A stretch of DNA of 64,000 bases from Pseudidiomarina woesei (GTDB lineage: Bacteria > Pseudomonadota > Gammaproteobacteria > Enterobacterales > Alteromonadaceae). The notes under the pieces were generated by a model that made no database searches, was not told the origin of the DNA, and was given only the letters and a program-made list of their open reading frames with translations. Both the position numbers and the translations under genes were made by a program. Within the stretch, counting starts at the first letter, position 1. Each line of letters starts with the position of its first letter. The stretch spans positions 284,429 through 348,428 of the forward strand of contig NZ_LIPW01000001.1 of NCBI RefSeq assembly GCF_001418345.1, written 5' to 3'. This document shows, one piece after another, positions 17,653-28,230 of this stretch.

Positions 17653-18647
17653 GTACTATTTTAGATATTCGCAATTTAACCATCGAATTAGAAACCAGTG
17701 CTGGCACTGTTAAAGTGCTAGACAAGGTAAGCTTGCAGCTTGCTGAAGGAGAAATTCATACGCTGGTGGGTGAATCTGGTTCGGGTAAAAGCCTTCTCGC
17801 AAAAGCAATTATGGGGTTTATTAACCCTCGTTGGAAAATTACCGCAGACCGCCTTTGGTGGCGACACTACGATTTGCTTAGCCTTAATCCTACGCAACGT
17901 CGTCTTGTTACTGGGCGAGACATGGCCATGATTTTCCAAAATCCCGGAAGTTATCTTGACCCAAACACCAAAATAGGCGACCAAATTCGCGAAACCATAC
18001 CTAAGTCCGAACTCAAGGGTATTTATTTACGGCGCAAAGCCTCGCGCACAGTTAGAGCCGAGCGGTTACTTCATCGCGTGGGAATCAAAGATCATCAAAA
18101 AGTTATGGAAAGTTATCCCTATCAACTTTCCGAAGGTGTGGCACAAAAAGTCAGTATTGCCATGGCCATAGCGCACAATCCTAAGTTACTGATTGCCGAC
18201 GAGCCGACTACAGCAATGGAACCTAACACCCGTAACCAAATTTATCGGTTATTGGCCAAACTTAGTGCCGGCCAAGGCATGAGTATTTTAATGGTTACCC
18301 AAGACTTAACCTCCATTGTGCCGGAAAGTCAGCGCATGAGCTTGGTTTACTGCGGCCAACTCATGGAGTCAGGCGCCACCGAGCAACTTCTCTCAACGCC
18401 AATGCACCCGTATACGCAGGCGATGCTACAAATGAGTTTCTTTGATCAAGAAATAGCCCCAAAAACAAGGTTACCTACTCTAACCGGAGCGATACCAACG
18501 TTACAGCACATGCCTATTGGTTGTCGTTTAGGCCCTCGTTGCCCTAACGCGCGCCGCGACTGTATTCACCAACCGCGTTTAACCAAATTCAAGCAACGCG
18601 AATTTGCCTGTCATTTTCCCATTCGTGAGGTGAAAAGCCATGACTAG
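17649..18647 (+). CDS. sapD: Sap ABC transporter ATPase SapD
   Basis: One of two ATP-binding subunits, 332 residues. Walker A GESGSGKS is present, but the signature motif reads LSEGVAQKV where most ABC proteins have LSGGQ. Walker B is LLIADEPT. A C-terminal Cys-containing Opp-type extension (IGCRLGPRCPNARRDC) matches the OppD/DppD/SapD class. It overlaps sapF by 8 nt. Confidence 0.9.
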   Translation: MSTILDIRNLTIELETSAGTVKVLDKVSLQLAEGEIHTLVGESGSGKSLLAKAIMGFINPRWKITADRLWWRHYDLLSLNPTQRRLVTGRDMAMIFQNPGSYLDPNTKIGDQIRETIPKSELKGIYLRRKASRTVRAERLLHRVGIKDHQKVMESYPYQLSEGVAQKVSIAMAIAHNPKLLIADEPTTAMEPNTRNQIYRLLAKLSAGQGMSILMVTQDLTSIVPESQRMSLVYCGQLMESGATEQLLSTPMHPYTQAMLQMSFFDQEIAPKTRLPTLTGAIPTLQHMPIGCRLGPRCPNARRDCIHQPRLTKFKQREFACHFPIREVKSHD

Positions 18648-19440
18648 TTTGCTTGAGGTTCACAACATCAGTAAGTATTACCGCGCAAAAAATGGTTGGT
18701 TAAAACAGCGCCGCATCTGTGCTTTAGAACCCTTGAGTTTCAGTATTCAACGGGGTGAAACCATTGCCATTATGGGCGAAACCGGCTCTGGTAAGTCAAC
18801 AATTGCGCGCCTTATTGCTGGCGCTGAAGCACCTAGTAGTGGTGAAATTTATCTCAATGGCGAGTTACTTAATCCACATGACTATCAAACGCGCTGTCGC
18901 GAAATACGCATGATATTTCAAGATAGCTTAAGCTCGCTTAATTCGCAGCTCACCATTGGCCGGCAGCTGCTCGAGCCATTAAAATTTAATACGCGTTTAA
19001 GTCAGGCAGAACAACATGAACGGGTATATGTGATTTTGCAAAAAGTCGGGTTGCTACCCGATCACTTCAATTTTTACCCGCATATGTTGTCCAGTGGACA
19101 GCAACAAAGGGTATGTATTGCCCGTGCGATTATTCTTGAACCGCAAATTATCGTAGCTGATGAGGCATTCGCCTCATTAGATCCATCGATTAGAGCTCAA
19201 ATCATTAATCTAATTCTCGATCTTCAGGAAGATATGGGCATTTCCTTTATTTTCGCCTCACATTCGCCGGAGATCGTGAAACATGTTGCTGACAAGATCT
19301 TAATAATGCATCGTGGTAAAATGATTGAGTTTGATTCTACACAGGCGCTACTAACAAATCCGAAAGAACAAATCAGTAAAAATTTGCTGCAATCGGAACA
19401 ATTGAATAAAGCGCTTAAACACACAACAACACAGGAGTAA
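18640..19440 (+). CDS. sapF: Sap ABC transporter ATPase SapF
   Basis: The second ATP-binding subunit, 266 residues. Walker A is GETGSGKS, the signature LSSGQQQRV, Walker B IIVADEAF; the usual catalytic Glu is present but the next residue is Ala where Pro is common. It ends 4 nt before putP. The ribosome site for putP (AGGAG) lies in its last codons. Confidence 0.9.
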   Translation: MTSLLEVHNISKYYRAKNGWLKQRRICALEPLSFSIQRGETIAIMGETGSGKSTIARLIAGAEAPSSGEIYLNGELLNPHDYQTRCREIRMIFQDSLSSLNSQLTIGRQLLEPLKFNTRLSQAEQHERVYVILQKVGLLPDHFNFYPHMLSSGQQQRVCIARAIILEPQIIVADEAFASLDPSIRAQIINLILDLQEDMGISFIFASHSPEIVKHVADKILIMHRGKMIEFDSTQALLTNPKEQISKNLLQSEQLNKALKHTTTQE

Positions 19441-19444
19441 GGCT

Positions 19445-20968
19445 TTGGAAACAGGTACGCTCGTTTCATTAGCGCTCTATTTTATCGTTATGCTGGGCAT
19501 TGGCCTATATGCATATAAGAAATCTACAGACGATGTTTCAGGCTACATGCTTGGTGGTCGTAAGTTAGGCCCTGGTGTTACGGCCTTATCAGCTGGCGCA
19601 TCAGACATGAGTGGTTGGATGCTTATGGGGTTACCCGGTGCTATTTATGTCTCCGGTGTCTCACAGTTATGGATTGCCGTCGGCTTATTAATTGGTGCAT
19701 ATCTAAACTACATCATCGTCGCGCCACGTTTACGCACGTACACCGAGGTTGCAAATGACTCAATAACCATTCCTGACTACTTTGCTAATCGCTTTGATGA
19801 CAAAGCTAGAGTTTTACGCGTATTTTCATCCGTGGTTATTATTATTTTCTTCACCTTGTATACGTCAGCGAGTCTCGTTGCCGGTGGTAAGCTATTTGCC
19901 AGCTCAGCGTTTGGCTTAGATTACAGCCTAGGCCTTTGGGTTACTGCTGGTGTAGTTTGTGCGTATACACTATTTGGTGGCTTTTTAGCGGTTTCTATGA
20001 CCGACTTTGTGCAAGGCTGCATTATGTTTCTTGCCCTTGTCTTAGTGCCTATTGTCGCTATTTTTGACTTAGGTGGTATTGGCCAAGTGACCAACACCGT
20101 TGAGTCAATTAACCCTGATTTTCTGGCCTTCTTCCGAGATGCAAATATAGCTGATCCCATGCTAAATCAGCTGTCTTTTCTTGGCATTATCTCACTGCTC
20201 GCCTGGGGTTTAGGTTATTTTGGTCAACCCCATATTATTGTGCGATTTATGGCAATTCGTTCGGTGAAAGATGTACCAGCTGCACGTCGAATTGGTATCA
20301 CCTGGATGTTTGTTTCAATTATTGGTGCCATGGTAACCGGTTTTGTGGGTATTGCTTATGTTGCAGAGACCAAAATGCAACTAAAAGATGCTGAGACTAT
20401 TTTTATCATCTTCTCGCAATTCCTATTTCATCCGTTAATTTCAGGTTTCTTGTTGGCCGCTATTTTAGCCGCGATTATGAGTACCATTTCATCGCAACTA
20501 TTGGTCACATCAAGCTCATTAACCGAAGACTTCTACAAAGCATTTCTACGCCGTGATGCAAGCGACAGAGAGTTAGTCACTGTCGGCCGTATTTCGGTAT
20601 TGCTAGTGTCGCTGGTGGCTATTGCATTAGCGTGGGATCCAGAAAATACCATTTTAGGTCTAGTCGCAAATGCTTGGGCAGGTTTCGGTGCAGCATTTGG
20701 CCCGGTTATTATTCTTAGCTTGTTCTGGAAGCGCATGAATCGTCACGGTGCCTTAGCTGGTATGGTTGTGGGTGCAGCTACCGTGCTGTTCTGGATATAC
20801 GCGCCAGTACTGGCTGACGGTGCGACGTTAAGCAGTGCTGTGTATGAAATTATTCCAGGCTTTATTCTTAGTACCATTGCTGTTTTTGTGGTAAGCCATT
20901 TAACGGCCGAACCCGATACAGAGCTGCAATCAACGTTCGACAAAATGGAGCAACAATTGCACCAGTAA
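19445..20968 (+). CDS. putP: Sodium/proline symporter
   Basis: A sodium:solute symporter of the PutP type, 507 residues with about 13 membrane helices. GGRKLGPGVTALSAGASDMSGW is a hallmark of proline carriers. It starts at TTG: AGGAG at 19433-19437 stands 7 nt before it, and no ATG lies at the right place. It is only 4 nt after sapF, so it may be read from the same transcript, and it is followed by an intrinsic terminator. Proline import would supply carbon, nitrogen or osmoprotection. Confidence 0.92.
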   Translation: METGTLVSLALYFIVMLGIGLYAYKKSTDDVSGYMLGGRKLGPGVTALSAGASDMSGWMLMGLPGAIYVSGVSQLWIAVGLLIGAYLNYIIVAPRLRTYTEVANDSITIPDYFANRFDDKARVLRVFSSVVIIIFFTLYTSASLVAGGKLFASSAFGLDYSLGLWVTAGVVCAYTLFGGFLAVSMTDFVQGCIMFLALVLVPIVAIFDLGGIGQVTNTVESINPDFLAFFRDANIADPMLNQLSFLGIISLLAWGLGYFGQPHIIVRFMAIRSVKDVPAARRIGITWMFVSIIGAMVTGFVGIAYVAETKMQLKDAETIFIIFSQFLFHPLISGFLLAAILAAIMSTISSQLLVTSSSLTEDFYKAFLRRDASDRELVTVGRISVLLVSLVAIALAWDPENTILGLVANAWAGFGAAFGPVIILSLFWKRMNRHGALAGMVVGAATVLFWIYAPVLADGATLSSAVYEIIPGFILSTIAVFVVSHLTAEPDTELQSTFDKMEQQLHQ

Positions 20969-20978
20969 AGGTCAACTG

Positions 20979-21131
20979 CGATATTAGCTCGTAGATATTA
21001 GATATCAGAAGAAAGATAAGTACGATAGCAGCTATTGGATATCGGATATCAGAAAGGAAAAAGGCGCCTCATGTGGCGCCTTTTTTGTTAGTTGTTAGCT
21101 GCTATCTAATAGCTAATATCGCTTTTGCTCT
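20979..21131. repeat. Degenerate 7-bp repeat arrays on both sides of a terminator (copy B)
   Basis: Left of the terminator are TAGATAT twice (20992-21005) and GATAGCA GCTATTG GATATCG GATATCA (21024-21051). Right of it are GTTAGTT GTTAGCT GCTATCT AATAGCT AATATCG (21087-21121). The right array is in opposite orientation to the left: GATAGCAGCTA at 21024 pairs with TAGCTGCTATC at 21097-21107. Seen from both flanking genes, the arrays start GCGATATTAGCT soon after the stop codon. Confidence 0.85.
21063..21086. terminator. Bidirectional terminator between putP and rssA
   Basis: GGCGCC, a 6-nt loop and GGCGCC are extended by flanking A and T runs, so the hairpin can serve both convergent genes. 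It is the centre of the heptamer repeat region. Confidence 0.9.
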
Positions 21132-21133
21132 TC

Positions 21134-22153
21134 TCAGCCACGACGTTCGGAGTAGAGCTGTAGCTCAGAGAGAATGAAGTCTTTCATACGCATTGTGGTT
21201 TCATAACCCACATCAATAGCCTCATTACCACGCTCAAATTCCATCAGGCTAATATGTCCGAGCTTGGGTTGAATAAGAATATCAGGCGGATCGCCCGCTA
21301 AACGCGCTTTGGTAATACGCTCTTGCATAATATCAATTGAGCCAGCCATAACACCCAACATGCCCGGAGCTTTGTACGACGGACCATTGAATTTTTCTTT
21401 CATGCCATCCCAATAACTTTGGCTTGTTGATAGGAAGCTTTTGAAGAACCCTTCTTCCGCTTCATCACTCGGCTTATTACCTTCGGCTGGCTGTGTGGTC
21501 GTTGGCGTGTTGTGCCCATGTACGTCGGCTTGGGGCTCTCGTTCTTGATGGTCTTTCCCAGGCGCTAGGTATTTATTACGAGCCTCAACCGCTGTCGTTG
21601 TGAGCTGTGAGTTCAAGTTCACCGCAATAACGAAGTCTGCGCCTAGCGCACGACATAACGATACGGGAACCGGGTTAACTAAACCACCATCAACTAACCA
21701 ACGACCATTGATACCAGTTGGTGCTAGCAGCCCCGGCATTGAGCATGATGCGCGTGAGGCGTCATACACATCGCCTTTACGCAGCCACACTTCTCGGCCA
21801 GTAAACAAATCAGTTGCTACAGCGCCATAAGTAACCTGCATGTCTTCAATGTTAATAGCACCGAAACGCTCGCGGGCGTGATTAAACACTTTTTCGCCCT
21901 GCACTAAGCCACCATGACTAAAGCCAAAATCAAGCAGGTTAAATACCTGCCAACGGCCCATGTCTCGCACCCACTCTTCTAACTCTTCGAGGCGGCCAGA
22001 AGCAAAACCGGCCCCCACAAGGGAGCCGATTGAAGTGCCTGCGACCATGTTAACTTCAATGCCCATTTCTTTTAAGGCTTTGATCACACCAATATGTGAC
22101 CAACCTCGGGCAGCCCCTGAACCTAGGGCTAATGCAACTTGAACATGACTCAT
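21134..22153 (-). CDS. rssA: Patatin-like phospholipase of the RssA family
   Basis: A predicted lipid acyl hydrolase with a Ser-Asp dyad. The oxyanion motif GSGAARG is at 11-17, nucleophile Ser41 in GTSIG, and Asp155 in VDGG. At 339 residues it is about 40 longer than E. coli RssA because of a charged, Gly/Pro/Thr-rich insert at about 189-240 that looks disordered. The true substrate is not established for the family. It follows recA by 21 nt on the same strand and could share its transcript. Confidence 0.88.
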   Translation of the reverse strand: MSHVQVALALGSGAARGWSHIGVIKALKEMGIEVNMVAGTSIGSLVGAGFASGRLEELEEWVRDMGRWQVFNLLDFGFSHGGLVQGEKVFNHARERFGAINIEDMQVTYGAVATDLFTGREVWLRKGDVYDASRASCSMPGLLAPTGINGRWLVDGGLVNPVPVSLCRALGADFVIAVNLNSQLTTTAVEARNKYLAPGKDHQEREPQADVHGHNTPTTTQPAEGNKPSDEAEEGFFKSFLSTSQSYWDGMKEKFNGPSYKAPGMLGVMAGSIDIMQERITKARLAGDPPDILIQPKLGHISLMEFERGNEAIDVGYETTMRMKDFILSELQLYSERRG

Positions 22154-22174
22154 GCTAACGTTCGTCCTGAATGA

Positions 22175-23242
22175 TTAAATAAGATCGTCATCCATCATAA
22201 CATCGGCGTTGTCATCAGCAACATTTGTAGCGCTACCTTTAGGTGCTTTTACAGGCTTGGCTAATAACTGTTCACGAATTTGTTGCTCAATATCTGCAGC
22301 TACTTTCGGGTTTTCAATCATATACTTCATGGCATTGGCTTTACCTTGACCAATCTTGTCGCCTTTGTAGCTATACCAGGCACCGGCTTTGTCGATAATC
22401 TTCTGTTTCACACCAAGATCAATTAACTCACCTTCTTTCGATATGCCAGCACCGTACATGATCTGGAATTCAGCTTGTTTAAACGGTGGCGCTACTTTAT
22501 TTTTCACTACTTTCACGCGCGTTTCGTTACCCACAACTTCATCACCCTCTTTCACCGCGCCGGTACGTCGAATATCAAGACGAACGGATGAATAGAACTT
22601 GAGTGCGTTACCGCCAGTAGTGGTTTCTGGGTTACCAAACATGACACCAATTTTCATTCGAATTTGGTTAATGAAAATACACATGCTGTTTGACTTTTTA
22701 ATATTAGCTGTCAGTTTACGCAAAGCTTGTGACATTAAGCGAGCTTGTAAACCAACATGGCTGTCGCCCATTTCGCCTTCAATTTCAGCGCGCGGTGTTA
22801 ACGCTGCTACCGAGTCAACGACAACGACATCAACGGCACCTGAACGCACCAGCATGTCACAAATCTCAAGCGCCTGCTCACCGGTATCCGGTTGCGATAC
22901 CAATAATTCATCAACATTAACACCCAGCTTCTCTGCGTAAACAGGATCAAGTGCATGCTCGGCATCCACAAACGCACAAGTTTTGCCTTTTTTCTGAGCT
23001 TCAGCGATAACTTGCAACGTTAACGTTGTTTTACCGCTTGATTCTGGACCATAAATTTCTACCACGCGGCCAAATGGCAGACCACCAATGCCTAAGGCGA
23101 TATCTAAAGTTAATGAACCGGTAGATACCGATTCGATATCCATAGCTTGGTTATCGCCCAAGCGCATAATGGAACCTTTACCAAATTGACGTTCAATTTG
23201 GCCTAACGCTGCATCAAGTGCTTTTTGCTTATCGTTGCTCAT
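22175..23242 (-). CDS. recA: RecA recombinase
   Basis: Forms filaments on single-stranded DNA, drives strand exchange and stimulates LexA self-cleavage. The 355-residue protein has Walker A GPESSGKT at 65-72, the loop-2 region around [15 protein letters not shown] and an acidic C-terminus ([12 protein letters not shown]). A LexA box lies 40-59 bp upstream. recX, its common downstream partner, is not present; rssA takes that place. Confidence 0.98.
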   Translation of the reverse strand: MSNDKQKALDAALGQIERQFGKGSIMRLGDNQAMDIESVSTGSLTLDIALGIGGLPFGRVVEIYGPESSGKTTLTLQVIAEAQKKGKTCAFVDAEHALDPVYAEKLGVNVDELLVSQPDTGEQALEICDMLVRSGAVDVVVVDSVAALTPRAEIEGEMGDSHVGLQARLMSQALRKLTANIKKSNSMCIFINQIRMKIGVMFGNPETTTGGNALKFYSSVRLDIRRTGAVKEGDEVVGNETRVKVVKNKVAPPFKQAEFQIMYGAGISKEGELIDLGVKQKIIDKAGAWYSYKGDKIGQGKANAMKYMIENPKVAADIEQQIREQLLAKPVKAPKGSATNVADDNADVMMDDDLI

Positions 23243-23281
23243 GATAGTGTCCGTCTCTGTGATTCATGTTGCTAGTAAGTG

Positions 23282-23301
23282 TACTGTAAATTTATACAGT
23301 A
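23282..23301. promoter_or_regulatory. LexA (SOS) box of recA
   Basis: TACTGTAAATTTATACAGTA is a near-perfect palindrome that fits CTGT-N8-ACAG. It lies immediately after the pncC stop codon, upstream of recA. Confidence 0.93.
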
Positions 23302-23784
23302 TCAAGTTATTTTTTCAAAACTTCGCAAAGCCTCGTCAATTGTGGCTTTGCGCACCTGGGTTCGACTGCCCTCAAAAATTTTTGACCAAGTTATACAGTG
23401 GTTTTCCCAGGCTAAACCAAACCACACTAATCCGACTGGCTTTTCTTGAGTTCCGCCATCGGGCCCCGCAATACCGGTCACCGCAATCGCCACATCAGCA
23501 CCGCTATTAGCTAATGCTCCACGAGCCATCGCTTCAGCTGTTTCTGCTGACACGGCTCCATGTTTCGCCAAAGTAAATGTTGGCACACCTAATAAGTGAT
23601 GTTTCATGTCATTGCTATAGGTGATGAAGCCACCAGCGAACCACCCCGAACTTCCTGGCACTGCGCTCATAGCATAACCGATTCCGCCACCGGTGCATGA
23701 CTCAGCGGTAACCATTTGCCACTGTTTTTGTTGCAGCCATTTACCGAAAACGGCTGCTAAATCATGACGTGTTTGTGATACCAT
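23302..23784 (-). CDS. pncC: Nicotinamide-nucleotide amidohydrolase PncC (CinA C-terminal type)
   Basis: Deamidates nicotinamide mononucleotide to nicotinate mononucleotide, recycling the NMN made by DNA ligase. The 160-residue protein consists only of the CinA C-terminal domain, with [15 protein letters not shown] at the active site and [17 protein letters not shown] precedes the ATG. The pncC-recA order is common in gammaproteobacteria, with the SOS box between them. Confidence 0.93.
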   Translation of the reverse strand: MVSQTRHDLAAVFGKWLQQKQWQMVTAESCTGGGIGYAMSAVPGSSGWFAGGFITYSNDMKHHLLGVPTFTLAKHGAVSAETAEAMARGALANSGADVAIAVTGIAGPDGGTQEKPVGLVWFGLAWENHCITWSKIFEGSRTQVRKATIDEALRSFEKIT

Positions 23785-23836
23785 TTCGCTATTCCTTGAT
23801 CAGCGGTATATCGACTCTATACGGATAATAACAGGC

Positions 23837-26407
23837 ATGTCGAACGCACAAAATAACATACAATCTTTAGCAACTCATACGCCCATGATGCAGCAATATC
23901 TGCGCATAAAAGCAGAGCATGCTGACACCCTCTTATTCTATCGCATGGGCGACTTTTACGAGTTGTTCTATGACGACGCCAAACGCGCAGCACAACTGTT
24001 AGATATATCATTAACCGCGCGCGGAGCCAGTAATGGTCAGCCGATTCCTATGGCCGGTGTGCCTTATCATGCCGCGGAAAATTATTTAGCGCGCTTACTT
24101 GAGCTTGGTGAGTCAGTCGCAATTTGCGAACAAATTGGCGACCCTGCCACCAGTAAAGGCCCGGTTGAGCGTCAAGTCGTGCGCGTGTTAACACCAGGCA
24201 CATTAACCGATGAAGCCTTGTTACCGGCTGAACAAGAAAGTTTACTGGTTGCCATTGCACCTGGAGAAACATTTGGCCTTGCTTGCTTAGATATGGCCAG
24301 CGGCCGCTTTAGTGTGCTTGAAGTTAACAGCCGCGAACAATTACGGGCCGAATTAGAGCGTTTACAACCGGCTGAGGTTTTATACCCAGAAACATGGCAG
24401 TTTAGCGAGCGCGAATTGAATTGCAGTTGCTGCCGCCGGCGTCCCGAGTGGGAGTTTGATAGCAGTAGCGCCACTGAAATGTTACTGCGCCAGTTTCAAG
24501 TGGCACACTTGGAAGGCTTTGGCATTCACCACCTGACTCAAGCAATTGGTGCTGCCGGTGCCATTTTAAATTATGTTCGCGCAACCCAACGTGCAGCGTT
24601 GCCACATATCACTTCAATTGTCGCTGAAAGTTACGACGATGCAATTGTGTTAGACGCGGTATCTCGTCGAAACCTCGAAATTGTTCGCTCGTTAAGTGGT
24701 CAAAAAACGGCACTATTTAATGTGTTAGACAACACTAGCACGGCCATGGGAAGCCGATTATTGCAACGCTGGTTGCAGCGCCCATTACGCCACCACCATG
24801 TACTTGAGCAGCGCTATAATGCGGTAGCTGCTTTGCAGCAAGCCGATTACCAAACCATTCATCAGCAGTTGCGCGAAGTCGGCGATATTGAACGAATACT
24901 CACCCGTATTGGGCTACGTTCTGCCCGCCCACGTGATTTAGCGCGCCTACGCAGCGCATTTCATGCGCTTCCGGCCTTGCATAATGGTATAAAGGCAACA
25001 GCGCTTAAGCCATGGGCCGATAACATTCAAGTTTTCCCAGAACTTGCTGATTTACTTGATCAAGCCATTGTCGAACAGCCTCCCGTATTAATTCGCGATG
25101 GTGGTGTCATCTGTGATGGTTTCGATGAAGAGCTTGATGAGCAACGCCAGTTGGCCGCCGGTGCCACTGACTTTTTGCAGCAAATTGAAACGCGTGAACG
25201 CCAGCGTACCGGCATCAGTACCCTAAAAATCGGTTACAACAAAGTGCACGGTTACTACCTAGAAGCTAGCCGGGCTGCAAGTCATCAAATACCAGCAGAC
25301 TACCAACGCCGACAAACATTAAAAAATGCTGAACGCTATATTATTCCCGAATTAAAAACATACGAAGACAAGGTACTGCAAAGCCAAAGCCGTGCGCTAG
25401 CGCGCGAAAAATGGCTGTATGAAAATTTACTCGAGCAAATAGCTGAACACTTGGTGCCTTTACAGAGCACAGCAAAAGCATTAGCGGAAATAGATGTATT
25501 GCGATGTTTTGCCGCGCAAGCTGATCAATATAAGTACCATCGGCCAGAGCTTAGCAAGCAGGTTCAAATACAGTTAACTGCCGCTCGCCATCCGGTCATT
25601 GAACGCCTGCAATCAGCGCCGTTTATTGCCAACGATGTGAATTTAAATCCAAAGCGACGTTTACTGCTCATAACCGGCCCAAATATGGGCGGTAAATCAA
25701 CCTACATGCGTCAAACAGCACTGCTAACCATTATGGCTCACTGTGGCGCTTTTGTGCCCGCGGATAAAGCCGTATTTGGCCCTGTAGACCGTATTTTCAC
25801 GCGTATAGGCGCTTCCGATGATCTTGCCTCCGGCCGTTCTACTTTTATGGTGGAAATGACAGAAGCCGCTAACATTTTACACAATGCTACCGAGCAAAGC
25901 CTGGTATTGATGGATGAAATTGGCCGCGGCACATCGACTTATGATGGTTTGGCGTTAGCCTGGGCCTGTGCTGAAGCTTTACTTGATAAAAACCAAGCTC
26001 TAACACTATTTGCAACGCATTATTTTGAATTAACACAAACCATTGGCAACCACCAAGGCGCAGTGAACGTGCATGTGGAGGCCACCGAGCACGGTGATAC
26101 TATTGCCTTTCAACACAAGGTTAAAGACGGCGCAGCAAGCCGTAGCTTCGGCGTACAAGTTGCGCAATTAGCAGGGCTGCCGGCGCCGGTATTGGCACAG
26201 GCTAAGCGGCACTTAGTGCAGCTTGAACAAGCCCATAAACATGAAGTTGCCGCTGATCAAGCGGACTTATTTGCTGCAACAGAAGAAACGCTGCCAGCTC
26301 CCCAAACGAGCGAAGTTGAACAGGCGTTGAGTGAATTGAATATCAATGAACTTACGCCGCTGGAAGCTTTAACTTGGTTGGCAACTTGGCAGCGGCGTCT
26401 GAAGTGA
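23837..26407 (+). CDS. mutS: DNA mismatch repair protein MutS
   Basis: Recognises mismatches and starts repair. The 856-residue protein has the N-terminal mismatch-binding motif [15 protein letters not shown], the connector, lever and clamp regions, then the ATPase with Walker [10 protein letters not shown] near residue 614 and Walker [17 protein letters not shown]. The C-terminal dimer tail is present. It is divergent from pncC and ends 9 nt from the convergent rpoS. Confidence 0.98.
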   Translation: MSNAQNNIQSLATHTPMMQQYLRIKAEHADTLLFYRMGDFYELFYDDAKRAAQLLDISLTARGASNGQPIPMAGVPYHAAENYLARLLELGESVAICEQIGDPATSKGPVERQVVRVLTPGTLTDEALLPAEQESLLVAIAPGETFGLACLDMASGRFSVLEVNSREQLRAELERLQPAEVLYPETWQFSERELNCSCCRRRPEWEFDSSSATEMLLRQFQVAHLEGFGIHHLTQAIGAAGAILNYVRATQRAALPHITSIVAESYDDAIVLDAVSRRNLEIVRSLSGQKTALFNVLDNTSTAMGSRLLQRWLQRPLRHHHVLEQRYNAVAALQQADYQTIHQQLREVGDIERILTRIGLRSARPRDLARLRSAFHALPALHNGIKATALKPWADNIQVFPELADLLDQAIVEQPPVLIRDGGVICDGFDEELDEQRQLAAGATDFLQQIETRERQRTGISTLKIGYNKVHGYYLEASRAASHQIPADYQRRQTLKNAERYIIPELKTYEDKVLQSQSRALAREKWLYENLLEQIAEHLVPLQSTAKALAEIDVLRCFAAQADQYKYHRPELSKQVQIQLTAARHPVIERLQSAPFIANDVNLNPKRRLLLITGPNMGGKSTYMRQTALLTIMAHCGAFVPADKAVFGPVDRIFTRIGASDDLASGRSTFMVEMTEAANILHNATEQSLVLMDEIGRGTSTYDGLALAWACAEALLDKNQALTLFATHYFELTQTIGNHQGAVNVHVEATEHGDTIAFQHKVKDGAASRSFGVQVAQLAGLPAPVLAQAKRHLVQLEQAHKHEVAADQADLFAATEETLPAPQTSEVEQALSELNINELTPLEALTWLATWQRRLK

Positions 26408-26416
26408 TTTAAAAGC

Positions 26417-27385
26417 TTAGTCGCGGTGAAATAAGGCATCAAGGCTAAGGCCTTGTTGCCTTAGCATATCGCGTAAGCGTCGCAGCGCCTCAACTTGTAT
26501 TTGCCTTACACGCTCACGTGTTAAGCCAATTTCGCGGCCCACATCTTCAAGCGTAGCCGGTTCATAACCCAGCAAGCCGAAACGACGAGCTAGTACTTCT
26601 CGTTGTTTTTCGTTGAGGTTTTCTAACCACGTCATAATGTGCTCGCGCACATCGTTTTCTTGCATTTCACCTTCAGGACCATAGTCGTTATCGTCAGTCA
26701 GCATATCGACCAAGGCTTTATCGTTATCACTGCCGCCCATTGGCGTGTCAACCGAAGTGACCCGTTCATTCAGGCGTAACATTCGGGTTACATCAGCCAC
26801 GGAAACATCAAGTTTCTCAGCAATATCTTCAGCCGTTGGTTCGTGATCCAAGGTGTGGGCTAACTCACGAGCTGCACGCAAATAACTATTCAGCTCTTTT
26901 ACAACGTGAATGGGTAAACGAATCGTACGAGTTTGATTCATAATCGCACGTTCTATCGTTTGCCGAATCCACCAGGTGGCATAGGTTGAGAAACGAAAAC
27001 CGCGCTCCGGGTCAAACTTCTCTACCGCACGAATCAAACCAAGGTTACCTTCTTCAACCAAGTCTAATAACGCTAATCCTCGATTGGTATAACGCCGCGC
27101 AATTTTAACGACCAAACGCAAGTTGCTTTCAATCATCCGTGCTCGCGCTTTGGCGTCACCTTTAAGCGCTAAGCGTGAAAAGTGCACTTCTTCTTCAGCG
27201 GTTAGTAATGGTGAATAGCCAATCTCACTCAAGTAAAGCTGAGTGGCATCCATTTTCTTTTGATAATTGACGCGATTGGCGAGTATCTCTTCAAACGCTT
27301 CGTCACTATCATCCGCGGCGGATTGTTCCATTGATAGCAATTCTTGCTCATCAATCTCTTCAATCTCTTCTTGATCTCGACTCAT
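26417..27385 (-). CDS. rpoS: Stationary-phase sigma factor RpoS
   Basis: A group 2 sigma-70 factor for the general stress and stationary-phase response. The 322-residue protein has region 1.2 ([21 protein letters not shown]), region 2 ([17 protein letters not shown]), region 3, and a region 4 helix-turn-helix ([19 protein letters not shown]). It overlaps nlpD by 4 nt, the classic arrangement, and in relatives its main promoter lies within nlpD. Confidence 0.97.
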   Translation of the reverse strand: MSRDQEEIEEIDEQELLSMEQSAADDSDEAFEEILANRVNYQKKMDATQLYLSEIGYSPLLTAEEEVHFSRLALKGDAKARARMIESNLRLVVKIARRYTNRGLALLDLVEEGNLGLIRAVEKFDPERGFRFSTYATWWIRQTIERAIMNQTRTIRLPIHVVKELNSYLRAARELAHTLDHEPTAEDIAEKLDVSVADVTRMLRLNERVTSVDTPMGGSDNDKALVDMLTDDNDYGPEGEMQENDVREHIMTWLENLNEKQREVLARRFGLLGYEPATLEDVGREIGLTRERVRQIQVEALRRLRDMLRQQGLSLDALFHRD

Positions 27386-28230
27386 TGCGTCCCCCGAGGC
27401 AAATAATGCCTTGGATTCACTGATTTGCCACGAAATCGCACCTGAAAATGCAATTTAACGCGTTCTGCATCAGTGTCCCCCATTGTGGCAATTTCTTCGC
27501 CTTTGTTTACCCACTGTTGCTCTTTGACCAACAACTTTTGATTATGTGCATACGCTGTAATGTAATCATCGTTATGTTTCAAAATAATTAATTGACCATA
27601 ACCTTTCAGAGCATTGCCGGCATAAACTACTTTACCACTCGCTGCTGCGTAAACCGGATCCCCTTCGCTTCCGGCAAAATCAATGCCTTTGTTTCCTGCT
27701 TCAGCGGTTGAAAATTCGCGCGTTACTTTCGCCGGTGTCGGCCACTGCCAACGAATGTCTTTACTTGCCGGTAATGCAGGCTCACTGCTTTTATTTATCA
27801 CAGGTGGTTTACGTGGCGAACTTACTACCCGTGCGGATTGAGCCTGTTGCTTTACTGTTACAGCTTTGCTTTTATTTTGTTTATCAACATACTCTTTCTT
27901 TGCTTGTGACGCAATGGTTTCTGTGTGGCGAGTTGCAGGTGCTTGCAAACTAATTTTTTGCCCCGGAACAATAGTGTAAGGCGCTGGAATTTGGTTCCAT
28001 TTTGCCACATCACGCACATCTACATTCGCGCGAAAAGCGATAGAATAAAGCGTGTCGCCTTGTTCAACCTCATATTGCGAGCTAGCCAAGCTTGCCCGCT
28101 CAAAGTCATGAATAGACTTACCTTTATATAATCGCGTAACCGGGGCCGGCTCAGTCGGTTGCGCACACCCCGATAAAACAAGGGTTAGCAGCGTTGTAAA
28201 AATCAGGTAAAAATTAACGCGTCCAAACAT
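27382..28230 (-). CDS. nlpD: Murein hydrolase activator lipoprotein NlpD
   Basis: An outer-membrane lipoprotein that activates the amidase AmiC during daughter-cell separation. The signal peptide ends LSGC. A LysM peptidoglycan-binding domain lies at about 52-96 ([18 protein letters not shown]), a basic linker follows, and a C-terminal M23-type domain lies at about 170-275. The M23 motif has lost catalytic residues ([14 protein letters not shown] in place of HxGxD), as in other NlpD proteins. It overlaps yqaA by 17 nt. Confidence 0.93.
   Translation of the reverse strand: MFGRVNFYLIFTTLLTLVLSGCAQPTEPAPVTRLYKGKSIHDFERASLASSQYEVEQGDTLYSIAFRANVDVRDVAKWNQIPAPYTIVPGQKISLQAPATRHTETIASQAKKEYVDKQNKSKAVTVKQQAQSARVVSSPRKPPVINKSSEPALPASKDIRWQWPTPAKVTREFSTAEAGNKGIDFAGSEGDPVYAAASGKVVYAGNALKGYGQLIILKHNDDYITAYAHNQKLLVKEQQWVNKGEEIATMGDTDAERVKLHFQVRFRGKSVNPRHYLPRGTQ

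Noticed and set aside
20979-21131. Heptamer arrays read as a CRISPR array
   Set aside because: Units are 7 bp and directly contiguous, with no spacers and no cas genes.
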